A stretch of DNA of 64,000 nt from Alkalihalophilus pseudofirmus OF4 (lineage in GTDB: Bacteria; Bacillota; Bacilli; Bacillales; Bacillaceae_D). The position numbers and the translations under genes are program-made. The stretch's first letter is position 1. Each line of letters starts with the position of its first letter. Below, one piece after another: positions 9,989 to 21,799 of this stretch. Under the pieces are notes generated by a model, which ran no database searches, was not told the DNA's origin, and saw only the letters and a program-made list of their open reading frames with translations. The stretch covers positions 3,658,001-3,722,000 of the forward strand of contig NC_013791.2 of the NCBI RefSeq assembly GCF_000005825.2, given 5' to 3'.

Positions 9989-11278
9989 CTAGCTTTTTAC
10001 TTGATCCATCTCATCTTCTGTTAACTTTTCACGCCATAGCTTTGCTCCTAAGCCGAGCAGCTTTTTCTCGAGGTTTTCATAGCCGCGGTCTACATGTTCA
10101 AGACCTGAAAGCTCTGTTACTCCTTCAGCTGTGAGGCCTGCTACAACAAGAGCAGCGCCTGCGCGAAGATCACTTGCCCGCACTTTTGCGCCTTGAAGCG
10201 GCGTTTTCCCATTAATAATGGCTGAGCGTCCTTCTACTTTTACATTAGCTCCCATTCTTCTTAACTCATCAATATGCTTAAAACGGGCATTATAAATAGT
10301 ATCAGTTACAATACTTGTTCCGCTTGCTTGAGTTAAAAGAGTGGTGAATGGCTGCTGCAGGTCAGTCGGAAAACCTGGGTAAACAAGCGTTTTTATATCA
10401 ACGCCTTTTTTCTCCCCTGTGTTGTGGATCAATACCTGATCATCATTCGTTTCAACCGAAACACCCATCTCGCGCAATTTTGCAATAAGAGAATCGACAT
10501 GATAAGGAATAATGTTGTCAATGATCACCTTTTGTCCGATTGCTGCTGCAAGGATCATATATGTGCCTGCCTCAATTCGATCTGGAATAATCGAATGGCG
10601 GCATCCTTTTAGAGAATCGACTCCATCAATACGAATCACATTCGTTCCTGCACCTTTAATTTTAGCGCCCATGCTCGTAAGCAGTGTCGCCACATCAATG
10701 ATTTCAGGCTCTTTGGCAGCATTCTCAATGATCGTCTGTCCTTTTGCCCGTACGGCTGCCAGCATAATATTAATTGTTGCTCCGACACTGACAACATCTA
10801 AATAAATCCGTGCACCGCGAAGCTCGTCAGCCCTCAGATAAATGGCTCCCTGCTCATTGGTTACACGTGCACCAAGTGCTTCAAACCCTTTAATATGCTG
10901 GTCAATCGGACGAGGCCCAAGGTTACATCCTCCAGGCAGGCCGATTACAGCTTTGTTAAATTTACCAAGCATAGCTCCCATTAAATAATACGAGGCACGC
11001 AGCTTCTTCACTTTGCCGTTTGGAAGCGGCATGGCAATCATATTTGACGGATCAATTTTAATCTCTTGGTCCGCAAGCGAAAGCTCCACCTCTCCGCCAA
11101 TTTCACGCAGTAAATCCCCTAAAAGCTGGACATCTGAAATGCCAGGTAAATTATCAATGGTAACCGGCGTATCTGCTAAAATAGCCGCCGGGATTAACGC
11201 GACTGCACTGTTTTTTGCACCACTAATCTGTACGGTACCCTCAATCGGATGACCGCCTTCAATCATAAGTTTTTCCAT
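9989..11278 (-). CDS. murAB: UDP-N-acetylglucosamine 1-carboxyvinyltransferase
   Basis: Transfers enolpyruvate from phosphoenolpyruvate to UDP-GlcNAc, the first committed step of peptidoglycan synthesis, in the cytoplasm. 429 residues, identical to the length of B. subtilis MurAB (MurZ). Lys22-Asn23 (SGAKNS) and the fosfomycin-target Cys118 in [14 protein letters not shown] are present. ATG 11278 is chosen because AAGGG lies eight bases upstream. The tal-glpX neighbourhood identifies it as the second MurA paralogue. Confidence 0.94.
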   Translation of the reverse strand: MEKLMIEGGHPIEGTVQISGAKNSAVALIPAAILADTPVTIDNLPGISDVQLLGDLLREIGGEVELSLADQEIKIDPSNMIAMPLPNGKVKKLRASYYLMGAMLGKFNKAVIGLPGGCNLGPRPIDQHIKGFEALGARVTNEQGAIYLRADELRGARIYLDVVSVGATINIMLAAVRAKGQTIIENAAKEPEIIDVATLLTSMGAKIKGAGTNVIRIDGVDSLKGCRHSIIPDRIEAGTYMILAAAIGQKVIIDNIIPYHVDSLIAKLREMGVSVETNDDQVLIHNTGEKKGVDIKTLVYPGFPTDLQQPFTTLLTQASGTSIVTDTIYNARFKHIDELRRMGANVKVEGRSAIINGKTPLQGAKVRASDLRAGAALVVAGLTAEGVTELSGLEHVDRGYENLEKKLLGLGAKLWREKLTEDEMDQVKS

Positions 11279-11434
11279 AACCGCATCCCTTCCAACCATA
11301 CTCACGATTACTAGATAGACGTATAGTTACGTTTGTATCCATTATACCCAAAGATAGGAAAAAGTAACGAAGTGAGTTGTCACATTTTAACGATTTATAC
11401 CGTTTGATGTCACGAAAAGCAGGCCTGTTGTGAA

Positions 11435-12073
11435 TTAGCGATTATTCCAATCTGCTAAAAACTTTTCAATTCCTTGATCTGTTAACGGATGCTTTGTCAG
11501 CTGCTTGATCACATTAAAGGGAATTGTTGCAATATGCGCACCGCGCGCTGCCGCTTCTGTTACATGGACCGGATGGCGTACAGATGCTGCAATAATTTCT
11601 GTAGGAATATTATGAACATCAAATATATCAGCAATTTGAGAAATTAAGTTTAATCCGTCGTGTCCGATATCATCAAGTCTTCCAAGGAAAGGAGATACAT
11701 ACGTCGCACCTGCTCTAGCAGCAAGCAATGCTTGAACAGCAGAGAAAACAAGTGTGACATTCGTTTTAATATTAAGCTCAGAGAAAGCATGAACAGCCTT
11801 CAGACCTTCTGTTGTCATTGGAACCTTCACTGTAATATTCGGTGCGATAGCAGCAAGTTCCTTCCCTTCTTTAATCATTCCTTCTGCATCTAGTGCAATC
11901 ACTTCTGCACTTACTGAATCTGATACGATATCAGTAATTTCGCGAAGACGGTCGTGAAAGTCTACTCCTTCTTTAGCAACAAGTGACGGGTTTGTAGTCA
12001 CACCTGCTAAAATACCAAGCTCTTTTGCTTCACGAATATCATCTATGTTTGCAGTATCAATAAAAAATTTCAT
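11435..12073 (-). CDS. tal: transaldolase / fructose-6-phosphate aldolase family protein
   Basis: 212-residue TIM-barrel aldolase of the small transaldolase/FSA family. The Schiff-base Lys83 lies in ITVKVPMT, and the N-terminal MKFFIDTAN motif and ATIPFNVI are typical. The B. subtilis orthologue YwjH at this place acts as transaldolase in the pentose phosphate pathway; fructose-6-phosphate aldolase activity cannot be excluded. ATG 12073 follows GAGGTGATGAGC. It has its own promoter with two catabolite-repression-like boxes. Confidence 0.92.
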   Translation of the reverse strand: MKFFIDTANIDDIREAKELGILAGVTTNPSLVAKEGVDFHDRLREITDIVSDSVSAEVIALDAEGMIKEGKELAAIAPNITVKVPMTTEGLKAVHAFSELNIKTNVTLVFSAVQALLAARAGATYVSPFLGRLDDIGHDGLNLISQIADIFDVHNIPTEIIAASVRHPVHVTEAAARGAHIATIPFNVIKQLTKHPLTDQGIEKFLADWNNR

Positions 12074-12108
12074 GCTCATCACCTCAAGGAAAAAGTATAT
12101 GCGCTCTA

Positions 12109-12122
12109 TGTAAACGCTATTA
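12109..12122 (-). promoter_or_regulatory. cre-like box 1 in the tal leader
   Basis: TGTAAACGCTATTA matches the CcpA consensus TGWAANCGNTNWCA except at one position. It would lie at about +26 to +39 of the tal transcript. Confidence 0.5.
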
Positions 12123-12139
12123 GAATTACTTATCTGACT

Positions 12140-12153
12140 TGTAATCGCTTACT
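12140..12153 (-). promoter_or_regulatory. cre-like box 2 overlapping the tal start point
   Basis: TGTAATCGCTTACT matches the cre consensus with one mismatch and covers the predicted transcription start. It begins 31 bases after box 1, three helical turns. Confidence 0.5.
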
Positions 12154-12154
12154 G

Positions 12155-12184
12155 ATTATAGTAAAAAAATATCGAGTAATACAA
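12155..12184 (-). promoter_or_regulatory. sigma-A promoter of tal
   Basis: On the minus strand TTGTAT (12184-12179), 18 bases, TATAAT (12160-12155), located after the fbaA terminator. Confidence 0.6.
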
Positions 12185-12241
12185 CCGTTATTAGTTTAAT
12201 AAAAATTTGACAGGTTTTGACGAAATTAGTCTTTAAAATGA

Positions 12242-12275
12242 CGTTAAAAGCAGCTCAAGTGAACTGCTTTTAACG
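12242..12275 (-). terminator. fbaA terminator
   Basis: Perfect 12-bp stem CGTTAAAAGCAG / CTGCTTTTAACG, 14 bases past the fbaA stop. The A-rich arm provides the T stretch on the transcript's 3' side. Confidence 0.65.
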
Positions 12276-12289
12276 ACTGAACCTATTTA

Positions 12290-13153
12290 TTATGCTTTGT
12301 TTGAAGAACCAAACTCACGCATTTTGCCTTGAACTGTTTCTTTAATTGCTTCACGAGCTGGTCCTAAGAATTTACGTGGATCGTACTCGTTTGGCTTAGC
12401 AGCTAGTGTTTCACGAACCGCTTTAGCAGAAGCAATTTGGCTTTCTGTATTTACATTGATTTTAGCATGTCCAAATTCAATTGCTTTTTGAACATCTTTT
12501 GTTGGGATACCTGTTCCGCCGTGAAGTACAAGCGGAATACCAACTAAACCATCGATTTCTTTCATGTGATCGAAACCAAGGTTTGGCTCACCTTTATAAG
12601 GGCCGTGTACTGAACCTAGTGCTGGTGCAAAGCAGTCAACACCTGTTGCTTCAACTAGCTCTTTACACTCAGATGGAATCGCATATGCTGCTTCAGCATC
12701 ATCAACGATTAGGTCATCTTCTTGTCCACCAATGCGGCCAAGCTCAGCTTCAACAGAAACTCCAAGAGCATGTGCAACATCAACTACACGCTTAGTAAGC
12801 GCGATGTTTTCTTCTAGTGGATAGTGAGAGCCATCAATCATTACAGATGTGAATCCTGCATGGATCGCCTCAACACATTTTTCAAAGCTTGAACCGTGAT
12901 CTAAGTGAATCGCTACAGGAACTGTCACATTGTACTCTTCCATAAGTGATTCAACCATTTTCACAACAGTCTTGAAGCCGCCCATGTAACGTGCAGCACC
13001 TTCTGATACACCACAGATTACTGGAGAGTTCTCTTCTTGTGCAGCTTGCAGGATCGCTTGAGTGAACTCAAGGTTGTTTAAGTTAAATTGGCCAACAGCG
13101 TAGCCTTCCGCCTTTGCTTTATTAAGCATGTCTTTCATTGAAACTAAAGGCAT
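12290..13153 (-). CDS. fbaA: class II fructose-bisphosphate aldolase
   Basis: Zinc-dependent cleavage of fructose 1,6-bisphosphate to triose phosphates in glycolysis, reversed in gluconeogenesis. 287 residues. [10 protein letters not shown] carries the catalytic Asp85 and zinc ligand His86; [10 protein letters not shown] and INVNTE bind the second metal ion and phosphate. ATG 13153 follows AGGAGG by seven bases. Flanked by spo0F and tal as in B. subtilis. Confidence 0.95.
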   Translation of the reverse strand: MPLVSMKDMLNKAKAEGYAVGQFNLNNLEFTQAILQAAQEENSPVICGVSEGAARYMGGFKTVVKMVESLMEEYNVTVPVAIHLDHGSSFEKCVEAIHAGFTSVMIDGSHYPLEENIALTKRVVDVAHALGVSVEAELGRIGGQEDDLIVDDAEAAYAIPSECKELVEATGVDCFAPALGSVHGPYKGEPNLGFDHMKEIDGLVGIPLVLHGGTGIPTKDVQKAIEFGHAKINVNTESQIASAKAVRETLAAKPNEYDPRKFLGPAREAIKETVQGKMREFGSSNKA

Positions 13154-13424
13154 CGTACATCCTCCTTTATGTGTGAGCATTCATAGATATCTGTGTCCGT
13201 CTAAGCGAGCATACTACACCATATCCATTATCAAGATTCCCGAATACAACAATTACTATCCAATTGAGCATGCACCCAATCGGGTATGTATATGAGATCT
13301 TGTTTTTTCCGCTCGTTTAGTTTGAACGTGTTCATTATAGCATACTCACCAGGAATTACACCCTTTTGCAAAGGAGAATCGACAAGTTTTTATAAGTAAA
13401 CGCTTCCTTTTATATAGAACTCTT

Positions 13425-13787
13425 TTATGAGGTAACTAAGTGGTCTTTAATCACTTTTCTCACATCATCAATATCGAATGGTTTGGCAAAATGAGTAATC
13501 GCTCCAAGCTGCATCGCTTCATTAATTAAATTCAGCTCACCGTATGCTGTCATCATGATCACTTGTACTTCCTCATGCTTTTCTTTAATACGGCGAAGAA
13601 TCTCAAGCCCGTCCATGCCAGGGATCTTCATATCAAGCAGCACTAGATCAGGTGACTCTTCTTCTACTACTTTTAGTGCTTGCACCCCATTTGCCGCTTG
13701 GTACAATTGGTACCCATCCTTTTGAAGGATCTCACTTAATAACACACGAATGCCATACTGATCATCTACAACTAATACTTTATGCAT
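13425..13787 (-). CDS. spo0F: sporulation phosphorelay response regulator Spo0F
   Basis: Single-domain receiver, 120 residues, that passes phosphate from sporulation kinases to Spo0B and on to Spo0A. The acidic pocket (Asp8, Asp9), phosphorylatable Asp52 in [11 protein letters not shown], Thr80 and Lys102 are all present, and Gln10-Tyr11-Gly12 matches the Spo0B/kinase contact surface of B. subtilis Spo0F. AGGAGG lies six bases before the ATG. A sigma-H promoter and a leader hairpin lie upstream. Confidence 0.96.
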   Translation of the reverse strand: MHKVLVVDDQYGIRVLLSEILQKDGYQLYQAANGVQALKVVEEESPDLVLLDMKIPGMDGLEILRRIKEKHEEVQVIMMTAYGELNLINEAMQLGAITHFAKPFDIDDVRKVIKDHLVTS

Positions 13788-13839
13788 ACCCTGCCTCCTT
13801 AATTGTTATGTCCTCACGTCCGGACTCCCACAATAAAAG

Positions 13840-13863
13840 GACTCATTCTACCCAAAATGAGTC
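13840..13863 (-). other. leader hairpin between the spo0F promoter and gene
   Basis: GACTCATT (minus strand) pairs with AATGAGTC around an eight-base loop and is followed by CCTTTTATTG. It lies inside the predicted spo0F transcript, 50 bases before the ATG. It resembles a weak terminator or attenuator; it may also stabilise the mRNA. Confidence 0.45.
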
Positions 13864-13885
13864 TCTCGTTTCTCTTATCTTACAA

Positions 13886-13916
13886 TAAGTTCGGCTGCCT
13901 GTGCCTTAATTCCTGC
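13886..13916 (-). promoter_or_regulatory. sigma-H promoter of spo0F
   Basis: On the minus strand GCAGGAATTA (13916-13907), 11 bases, then GCCGAACTTA (13895-13886). The sigma-H consensus is RnAGGAAWWW-N11-12-RnnGAATWW; only the T of GAAT differs. B. subtilis spo0F is also sigma-H driven. Confidence 0.7.
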
Positions 13917-14067
13917 AAAAGAGCTAACATCTTACAAAATATTATCCGACAAGATCCTCGAACCATGTCGATTTAAGCGTTTTGATTCAAGCGTTTTTTC
14001 TCTTTCCTCATTGATTGGGGTACGCTATAATGCACGTAGACTTTAATGAGAAAAAGGAGTAACCAAG

Positions 14068-14586
14068 ATGATCCCTATTTTCACTACTCAATTAATGGGC
14101 CGAGTTAAGGCGGTTCGTGAAAAAGAAGAAGAATTTGAAGATGCTGCCCGCCTTTTAGCGCAAGCTTTAGTTGGCGAAGGTACTATATATGTATACGGAT
14201 GCCGTGAACTTCGCGGTGTTACAGCAGAAGCAGAGTACGGCACAGACCGTGATGAAAGGATTAAGCCGCTTACTCAAGATAACTTAAGCGAGCTTACACC
14301 GGCTGACCGCGTTTTACTTTTCGCCCCTTTTACAAATGACGGTGAAGCATGCCGAATGGCGACAAAGCTTCATATCCAGGGCGTTCCATTTGCCTCTGTC
14401 TCTAATTTTCATGACGAGCAAGACGCATCTTTCTCTCTAGCTGATCTTCATATTGATTTTGAAAGTGATATCGGCTTAGTCCCTGATGAAGAAGGTAACC
14501 GCAGCGGCTACCCTACTTCAATTATCGGACTTTACACGTACTTCTGTATCATGCTTACAGTTAAGGAGATTATGAGCGAGTATTAA
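14068..14586 (+). CDS. ywjG: DUF2529 protein YwjG
   Basis: 172-residue cytoplasmic protein of the DUF2529 family, resembling sugar isomerase (SIS)-type folds: an N-terminal helix, then VYGCREL and later LLFAPFTNDGEACRMA, which look like nucleotide- or sugar-phosphate-binding loops. Function unknown. It lies between spo0F and pyrG as in B. subtilis, but here reads away from spo0F and converges on pyrG. AAGGAG lies eight bases before the ATG. Confidence 0.88.
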   Translation: MIPIFTTQLMGRVKAVREKEEEFEDAARLLAQALVGEGTIYVYGCRELRGVTAEAEYGTDRDERIKPLTQDNLSELTPADRVLLFAPFTNDGEACRMATKLHIQGVPFASVSNFHDEQDASFSLADLHIDFESDIGLVPDEEGNRSGYPTSIIGLYTYFCIMLTVKEIMSEY

Positions 14587-14594
14587 AAAGGTTC

Positions 14595-14782
14595 GTGGCG
14601 TTAGTGGTGAGGTGCGATTGCGTCAGTTGAGGCGGTTATTGCGCCGGTTCGCGATGGATATGCGTCGCTTCCCACTGTTATTGCGCGGGTTGACTATTAA
14701 TGCGTCACTCTGGCTCGTAATTGCTTCCGTTCAAATATGGATTGCGTCGCTTCAGCCGATGATTGCGCCGGTTGCACAACTT
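14595..14782. repeat. phased 21-bp repeat array, locus B (nine units)
   Basis: GCG cores at 14598, 14620, 14641, 14662, 14683, 14702, 14723 (GCT), 14744 and 14765, giving steps 22-21-21-21-19-21-21-21. Same orientation and unit consensus as loci A and C. Lies between convergent ywjG and pyrG. Confidence 0.8.
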
Positions 14783-14803
14783 CACACCCAAAACAGCATA
14801 AGA

Positions 14804-14836
14804 AAAAGGTTTGCCCAATCAGCGGGCAAACCTTTT
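14804..14836. terminator. bidirectional terminator of ywjG and pyrG
   Basis: Arms AAAAGGTTTGCCC and GGGCAAACCTTTTTT around an eight-base loop, with A and T runs on both sides. Confidence 0.88.
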
Positions 14837-14841
14837 TTGTA

Positions 14842-16622
<1,781 letters not shown>

Positions 16623-16650
16623 GCCTCTGTTAAAAAGACTGAAAATGCAA

Positions 16651-17154
16651 TTAACGTTCTTCGTCCTCTTCTACCTCTTCATCATCATCAAAGTCCGTAT
16701 CGAGATCTTCTTTGTCAGTGAAGTCAGCATCTTCTTCATCGTCATCATCTGCATCTTCTTCATTAGAGATCTCATCTAGCTCGTCCTCTAAGTCTTCAAA
16801 CTCATCGTCAAAAACTTCTAGATCATCGTCTAAATCCTCATCGTCACTCTTTGCTTTTTTACGAGGATTAACTGGTGAAGTAATCTCTTCTTCTGATTGC
16901 TCATGAGGGTACCAGCTTTTAAGGCCCCAGTTGTTATCACCAAGCGTTAAAAAGCGGCCATCGATGTTTAAATCCGTATACAAAAATGACATACGCTGAT
17001 TCACTTCAGCTTTTTTCATTCCCTTAATTTCTGAAATCTCTTTAACTAAATCAGTGAAATAATAAGGCTGGCGCTTTTCTTTCATTAAAGCATAAGCGAC
17101 TTCAACCATTGACAGCTCTTGGATCTCTTCCTTTTCCATCTCGCGTAGGTTCAA
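16651..17154 (-). CDS. rpoE: DNA-directed RNA polymerase delta subunit
   Basis: Gram-positive RNA polymerase accessory protein that promotes transcript release and recycling. About 167 residues: an N-terminal globular HARE-HTH domain (1-90, with FYTDLNIDGRF-like LYTDLNIDGRFLTLGDNNWGLKSWYP) and a long, almost purely Asp/Glu C-terminal tail. Start is uncertain: TTG 17154 gives the family-like MNLREMEKEE with AAAGG ten or so bases upstream; GTG 17163 almost touches the AAAGGAC. Upstream of pyrG as in B. subtilis. Confidence 0.92.
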   Translation of the reverse strand: MNLREMEKEEIQELSMVEVAYALMKEKRQPYYFTDLVKEISEIKGMKKAEVNQRMSFLYTDLNIDGRFLTLGDNNWGLKSWYPHEQSEEEITSPVNPRKKAKSDDEDLDDDLEVFDDEFEDLEDELDEISNEEDADDDDEEDADFTDKEDLDTDFDDDEEVEEDEER

Positions 17155-17395
17155 CGTAAGCACGTCCTTTCAGCATTTCTTGCATCTATTGCTTATTAAA
17201 TATTGGCATAAAGTTCATACCTTTCATTATAAACACATTTCATATAAATATGCTAGATTGAAGACGAAAAAGTATGAGAGACATTTTAATAGAATGAAAA
17301 TGAACAAAAAGACAGTCTGCTGACTGCCTTTTTGAGTGATTCGCCTTGTTGACTGAGCGCTTGCTATGAGGGCCGGCGCAAGGGCTGCTTGTTCA

Positions 17396-17582
17396 ATTGC
17401 GCCGATTGAGAATATATATGCGTCAGTCTCCCGCTGATATGCGCCGAAGGTTCGAGTTATTGCTTCCATTCAGAGCACAATTGCGTCCAATGAAGTTGAT
17501 TGCGCCTGTTTGTGGCGTAATTGCGTTCCTTCATATGCGGATTGCGTCTGTTCGATGCATAATTGCGCCGTTCAGCGGGTGC
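17396..17582. repeat. phased 21-bp repeat array, locus C (nine units)
   Basis: GCG cores at 17399, 17420, 17441, 17462 (GCT), 17483, 17502, 17523, 17544 and 17565: steps 21-21-21-21-19-21-21-21, identical to locus A although the bases between cores differ. It lies between rpoE and icmF and directly abuts the repeat at 17586. Confidence 0.82.
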
Positions 17583-17585
17583 AGG

Positions 17586-17735
17586 GATGCCAGAACAGTC
17601 GCCTCAGCTTTTCTTGTCTAGCTTCGGCTCCTTGCCCTGCGGGAAAAAACGGTGCATCGATTGAAGTCAAAAAACGACTTCAAATCGCTCCCCCTTATTT
17701 TTCCGCATGCCAGAACAGTCGCCTCAGCCTTTCTC
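17586..17735 (-). repeat. modular 120-bp repeat behind icmF
   Basis: Reading with icmF, it starts at the stop codon with AAAGGCTGAGGCGACTG, passes an AAGTCG/CGACTT inverted pair and CCCGCAGGGCAAGGAGC, and ends with a second copy of the start motif 120 bases on (GATGCCAGAACAGTCGCC at 17586 and its twin at 17707). Related copies stand at 36293-36562 and 62351-62610. Confidence 0.75.
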
Positions 17736-17736
17736 T

Positions 17737-20700
17737 CTACATATTCCTTCTATACTGTCCGCCTACTTGGTAGAGGGCGCCTGTGATTTGGCCTAGGCTG
17801 GCTACTTTGACGGTTTCGATTAGTTCTTCGAAGATGTTGCCGCCAGTGATTGCTGTTTCTTGCAGGCGTTTTAGAGCTTCTGGTGCTTTGTCTTGGTGCT
17901 TTTCTTGGAAGGCACGCAGGTTTGTGATTTGCTGCTCTTTTTCTTCTTTTGTTGCTCGTGCAAGCTCCATGTTGAACTCTTCTTCTGTGTTCTCGTTTGG
18001 ATTCATGTACGTGTTTACACCGATAATCGGAAGCTCGCCTGTGTGCTTCTTCATTTCGTAGTGCATTGACTCTTCTTGAATTTTGCTGCGTTGATATTGT
18101 GTCTCCATTGCGCCAAGTACGCCGCCGCGGTCATTAATGCGCTCTAGCTCTTGCAGCACCGCTTCTTCTACTAGGTCTGTTAACTGCTCAATAATGTATG
18201 ACCCTTGTAGTGAGTTCTCATTTTTAGCTAGACCTAGCTCTTTTGTAATAATCATTTGAATTGCCATCGCACGGCGGACTGATTGCTCAGTCGGGGTTGT
18301 GATTGCCTCATCAAACGCATTTGTATGAAGCGAGTTACAGTTATCATAGATCGCCATTAAAGCTTGAAGCGTTGTACGGATATCATTAAAGTCAATTTCT
18401 TGTGCGTGAAGCGAGCGTCCTGATGTTTGAACATGATACTTAAGCTTCTGGCTGCGCTCGTTTGCTTCGTATTTATTCTTCATGACCGTTGACCAAATAC
18501 GACGAGCCACTCGGCCGATTACTGTATATTCAGGGTCAAGACCGTTGCTGAAGAAGAATGATAGATTTGGTGCAAATTTATTAATATCCATGCCGCGGCT
18601 TAAGTAGTATTCTACATACGTGAACCCGTTTGCCAGCGTAAATGCCAGCTGACTGATTGGGTTTGCACCCGCTTCTGCGATATGGTAGCCAGAAATGGAT
18701 ACAGAATAGTAGTTACGAACTTCGTGATCAATGAAGTACTGCTGGATATCCCCCATCATACGAAGGGCGAATTCCGTTGAGAAGATGCACGTATTTTGAC
18801 CTTGATCTTCTTTTAAAATATCGGCTTGAACCGTTCCACGAACCGTTTGAAGCGTACGAGCTTTAACATCTGCATATTCTTCCGCATTAGGTTCACGGCC
18901 GTTTTCTTCTTTAAATTTCTCAAGCTGCTGCTCAATCGCTGTATTCATGAACATAGCTAAGATGATCGGTGCCGGTCCATTAATTGTCATCGATACAGAT
19001 GTAGACGGTGCACATAGATCAAAGCCATCATAAAGCTTTCTCATATCCTCAAGCGTACAAATGCTTACACCGCTCTCCCCGACTTTTCCGTAAATATCAG
19101 GGCGGTAATCCGGGTCTTCTCCGTAAAGAGTTACCGAGTCAAAAGCCGTACTTAAACGCTTCGCCTCGTCATCTTTTGATAAGTAGTGGAAGCGGCGGTT
19201 TGTACGCTCAGGCGTTCCTTCGCCGGCAAATTGACGCTTAGGATCTTCACCTTTACGTTTGAATGGGAATACTCCTGCCGTATAAGGGAAGGCACCTGGT
19301 ACGTTCTCTTCCATTGACCAGCGCAGAATTTCGCCCCAGTCTTCAAACTTCGGAAGAGCTACTTTAGGAATTTTCAGACCAGATAAGCTTTCCGTCGTAA
19401 GCTCTGTCACGATTTCTTTATCACGGATTTTTGTTACGAATGTGTCTCCGCTGTAAGATTCTTTTAGTGAATCCCAGTTATCAAGAATCGATTTACATGC
19501 TGGGTGGAGCTTCTGTGCGTATGCTTCTTTCGTTTTCGTTAATTGAGCAAGAACGTCCTCACTTGCCTCACCATGCTTCTCAAGCGCTTCAATTGTTCCA
19601 GTCACCTGATAGATTTTGCGAGCAATCTCCACTTGCTCATCAGTCAGCTTTTTATATTGTCTTACGGATAGAACAATATCACGTAGGTGTTGCGTTTGCT
19701 CTGGCGGGATGATGACATTTTGCTTGATGACATCTTTACTCGTTTCAATATTTGTGTGGAAGTCTGTACCGCACTTCTCATTTAACGTATCCATTAATGC
19801 TTTGAATAACGTGTTTGTGCCAATGTCATTAAACTGACTAGCAATCGTACCGAAAACAGGCATCGCATCAAGTGCCTCTTCAAAACGAGTACGGCTGCGC
19901 TGGTACTGCTTACGTACATGACGAAGAGCATCTTCTGAACCTTTACGGTCAAATTTATTAATCGCAATCACATCAGCAAAGTCAATCATATCAATTTTCT
20001 CAAGCTGTGACGGGGCCCCGTACTCACTTGTCATGACATATAAAGATACATCTGATACTTCCGTGATCTCAGCATCCCCTTGCCCGATTCCGCTCGTTTC
20101 AACAATAACAAGATCGTAGCCGGCTGCTTTTGCGACATCAATTGCATCACGAATACTGTCAGAAATCTCTTTTCTAGAGTTACGTGTAGCTAAACTGCGC
20201 ATAAATACACGTGAATTATGAATTGAGTTCATACGGATACGGTCACCTAAGAGCGCACCGCCTGTTTTTTGTTTCGTTGGGTCAACAGATAGAATCGCTA
20301 CGGTTTTGTCGGAAAATTCGTTCAAAAAGCGGCGTACAAGTTCATCTGTTAACGAGCTTTTCCCAGCTCCGCCTGTTCCTGTGATTCCTAAAACCGGTAC
20401 GTTGTTTGTCATTTGCTTTAATTGATCAAGCGTTTCCTCAAGCGTTGCTGCCACTTCTTTTTTCGCTTCAGCATGCAATTCAGCATAAGAAATACATCGA
20501 GCAACGGCACGTGCGTTTTTCTCTTTTAAAGAAGTTAGCTCCTCTGACACTTGTTCTACTGTAGGGAAGTCACACTCTTTGAGCATTTGATCAATCATTC
20601 CTTGAAGGCCATGCTCACGGCCGTCATCTGGTGAGAAAATGCGGGCAATACCGTACTCATGCAGCTCACGGATCTCAGGAGGTGTAATAACCCCGCCCCC

Positions 20701-21000
20701 GCCTCCGTAAATACGGATATGGCCGGCACCTTTTTCATTTAAAAGATCATAGCAATATTTGAAGAACTCAACATGTCCGCCTTGATAAGACGAAATCGCA
20801 ATTCCTTGGACATCCTCTTGAATGGCAGCGTTTACAATCTCTTCAACAGAGCGGTTATGCCCAAGATGGATAACCTCAGCTCCGCTTGCCTGCAGTATAC
20901 GGCGCATAATATTAATTGAAGCATCGTGGCCGTCAAATAAACTTGAAGCCGTTACGAAACGCACATGATTCGTTGGTTTATATGATTGAGTTGTTGACAT
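17737..21000 (-). CDS. icmF: fused isobutyryl-CoA mutase IcmF
   Basis: Adenosylcobalamin-dependent isomerase that interconverts isobutyryl-CoA and n-butyryl-CoA, with its own G-protein chaperone. 1087 residues, full length. N-terminal B12-binding domain with FDGHDAS (DxHxxG-type, about 24-30); MeaB-like GTPase with GTGGAGKSS (about 213) and NKFD; C-terminal TIM-barrel substrate domain with [19 protein letters not shown] 21000 follows AGGAGG. Last gene of an acyl-CoA degradation operon, 14 bases after a TetR gene. The B12 domain at the N terminus separates it from methylmalonyl-CoA mutase. Confidence 0.95.
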   Translation of the reverse strand: MSTTQSYKPTNHVRFVTASSLFDGHDASINIMRRILQASGAEVIHLGHNRSVEEIVNAAIQEDVQGIAISSYQGGHVEFFKYCYDLLNEKGAGHIRIYGGGGGVITPPEIRELHEYGIARIFSPDDGREHGLQGMIDQMLKECDFPTVEQVSEELTSLKEKNARAVARCISYAELHAEAKKEVAATLEETLDQLKQMTNNVPVLGITGTGGAGKSSLTDELVRRFLNEFSDKTVAILSVDPTKQKTGGALLGDRIRMNSIHNSRVFMRSLATRNSRKEISDSIRDAIDVAKAAGYDLVIVETSGIGQGDAEITEVSDVSLYVMTSEYGAPSQLEKIDMIDFADVIAINKFDRKGSEDALRHVRKQYQRSRTRFEEALDAMPVFGTIASQFNDIGTNTLFKALMDTLNEKCGTDFHTNIETSKDVIKQNVIIPPEQTQHLRDIVLSVRQYKKLTDEQVEIARKIYQVTGTIEALEKHGEASEDVLAQLTKTKEAYAQKLHPACKSILDNWDSLKESYSGDTFVTKIRDKEIVTELTTESLSGLKIPKVALPKFEDWGEILRWSMEENVPGAFPYTAGVFPFKRKGEDPKRQFAGEGTPERTNRRFHYLSKDDEAKRLSTAFDSVTLYGEDPDYRPDIYGKVGESGVSICTLEDMRKLYDGFDLCAPSTSVSMTINGPAPIILAMFMNTAIEQQLEKFKEENGREPNAEEYADVKARTLQTVRGTVQADILKEDQGQNTCIFSTEFALRMMGDIQQYFIDHEVRNYYSVSISGYHIAEAGANPISQLAFTLANGFTYVEYYLSRGMDINKFAPNLSFFFSNGLDPEYTVIGRVARRIWSTVMKNKYEANERSQKLKYHVQTSGRSLHAQEIDFNDIRTTLQALMAIYDNCNSLHTNAFDEAITTPTEQSVRRAMAIQMIITKELGLAKNENSLQGSYIIEQLTDLVEEAVLQELERINDRGGVLGAMETQYQRSKIQEESMHYEMKKHTGELPIIGVNTYMNPNENTEEEFNMELARATKEEKEQQITNLRAFQEKHQDKAPEALKRLQETAITGGNIFEELIETVKVASLGQITGALYQVGGQYRRNM

Positions 21001-21014
21001 CAAACTTCCTCCTT

Positions 21015-21653
21015 TTAATTAGAGACGGTTGTAAGCGGGGAAAGTAATTGCTCACTTTGAAGCTTTGTGTATTCTTCTAAGGTGTAGAGTCTGCGGATGG
21101 CCCAGCGTCTGAACGTCCACATATGTCCTTGCACTAAAATATTGTGGCTCATCAGCTTGATCTCTTCTTCACTAAGATCAATACGATATTCAGCCACGTA
21201 ATCACGAATAATGTCTTCAAACATCTTCGTCATTTCTACTTCTTTTTGAAGAACGTACATTAATGCTTCTTTAGGAAGAGATTTTGCCTCTTGATACATG
21301 ACAAGCACTTCATCTTGCAGGTGATCAATTACACGGAAGTAAGCGGCAATTGCCTTTTTCACACGGTCAATACCGACAGCTTCGGTATCTAGCTGTGAAA
21401 CAAGCTGATCACGAACTTCTTCATAGATCGCATCACATACAAGGTAGAGGACATCCTCCTTTGAACCAATGTACTCATAAAGCGTTCCAATGCTGAATCC
21501 AGATTCTTTAGCAATTTCTCTTGTTGTTGTGCGGTGGAACCCTTTTTCAATGAAGAGGCGTACGGCGCCCTTCACCATCTGCTCGCGGCGTTTTTTTACT
21601 AACTGCTGATCCTTTACCATGGATGGCACTGCTTTTTTCTTCAAACTATTCAA
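21015..21653 (-). CDS. TetR-family regulator of the acyl-CoA operon
   Basis: 212-residue repressor-type protein. N-terminal helix-turn-helix (about 25-70: [30 protein letters not shown]) and an all-helical ligand domain likely to sense an acyl-CoA. TTG 21653 is supported by AAGGAAG upstream; the next ATG (21620) has no binding site. It sits between acyl-CoA dehydrogenase and icmF in the operon, so autoregulation through the palindrome at 26285 is plausible. Ligand and operator are inferred. Confidence 0.87.
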   Translation of the reverse strand: MNSLKKKAVPSMVKDQQLVKKRREQMVKGAVRLFIEKGFHRTTTREIAKESGFSIGTLYEYIGSKEDVLYLVCDAIYEEVRDQLVSQLDTEAVGIDRVKKAIAAYFRVIDHLQDEVLVMYQEAKSLPKEALMYVLQKEVEMTKMFEDIIRDYVAEYRIDLSEEEIKLMSHNILVQGHMWTFRRWAIRRLYTLEEYTKLQSEQLLSPLTTVSN

Positions 21654-21799
21654 CCTACTTCCTTTTAATCGTATTTCCGTCTCTAGATGCCAACGTGCCT
21701 CACTAGCAGCAAGCCAACATCACTCGCTGCATATGAGACTCCTTTTTCGTACTTATTAGCATACTAGAAATTGAAGCTACGATCTATCATTTATGTTGA

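Noticed and set aside
13274-13285. ACCC-AATC-GGGT palindrome upstream of fbaA as operator
   Set aside because: Arms are only four bases, a length expected by chance, and no known regulator site fits.
16712-16906. Serine-rich plus-strand reading frame
   Set aside because: Antisense image of the Asp/Glu-rich tail of the RNA polymerase delta subunit.
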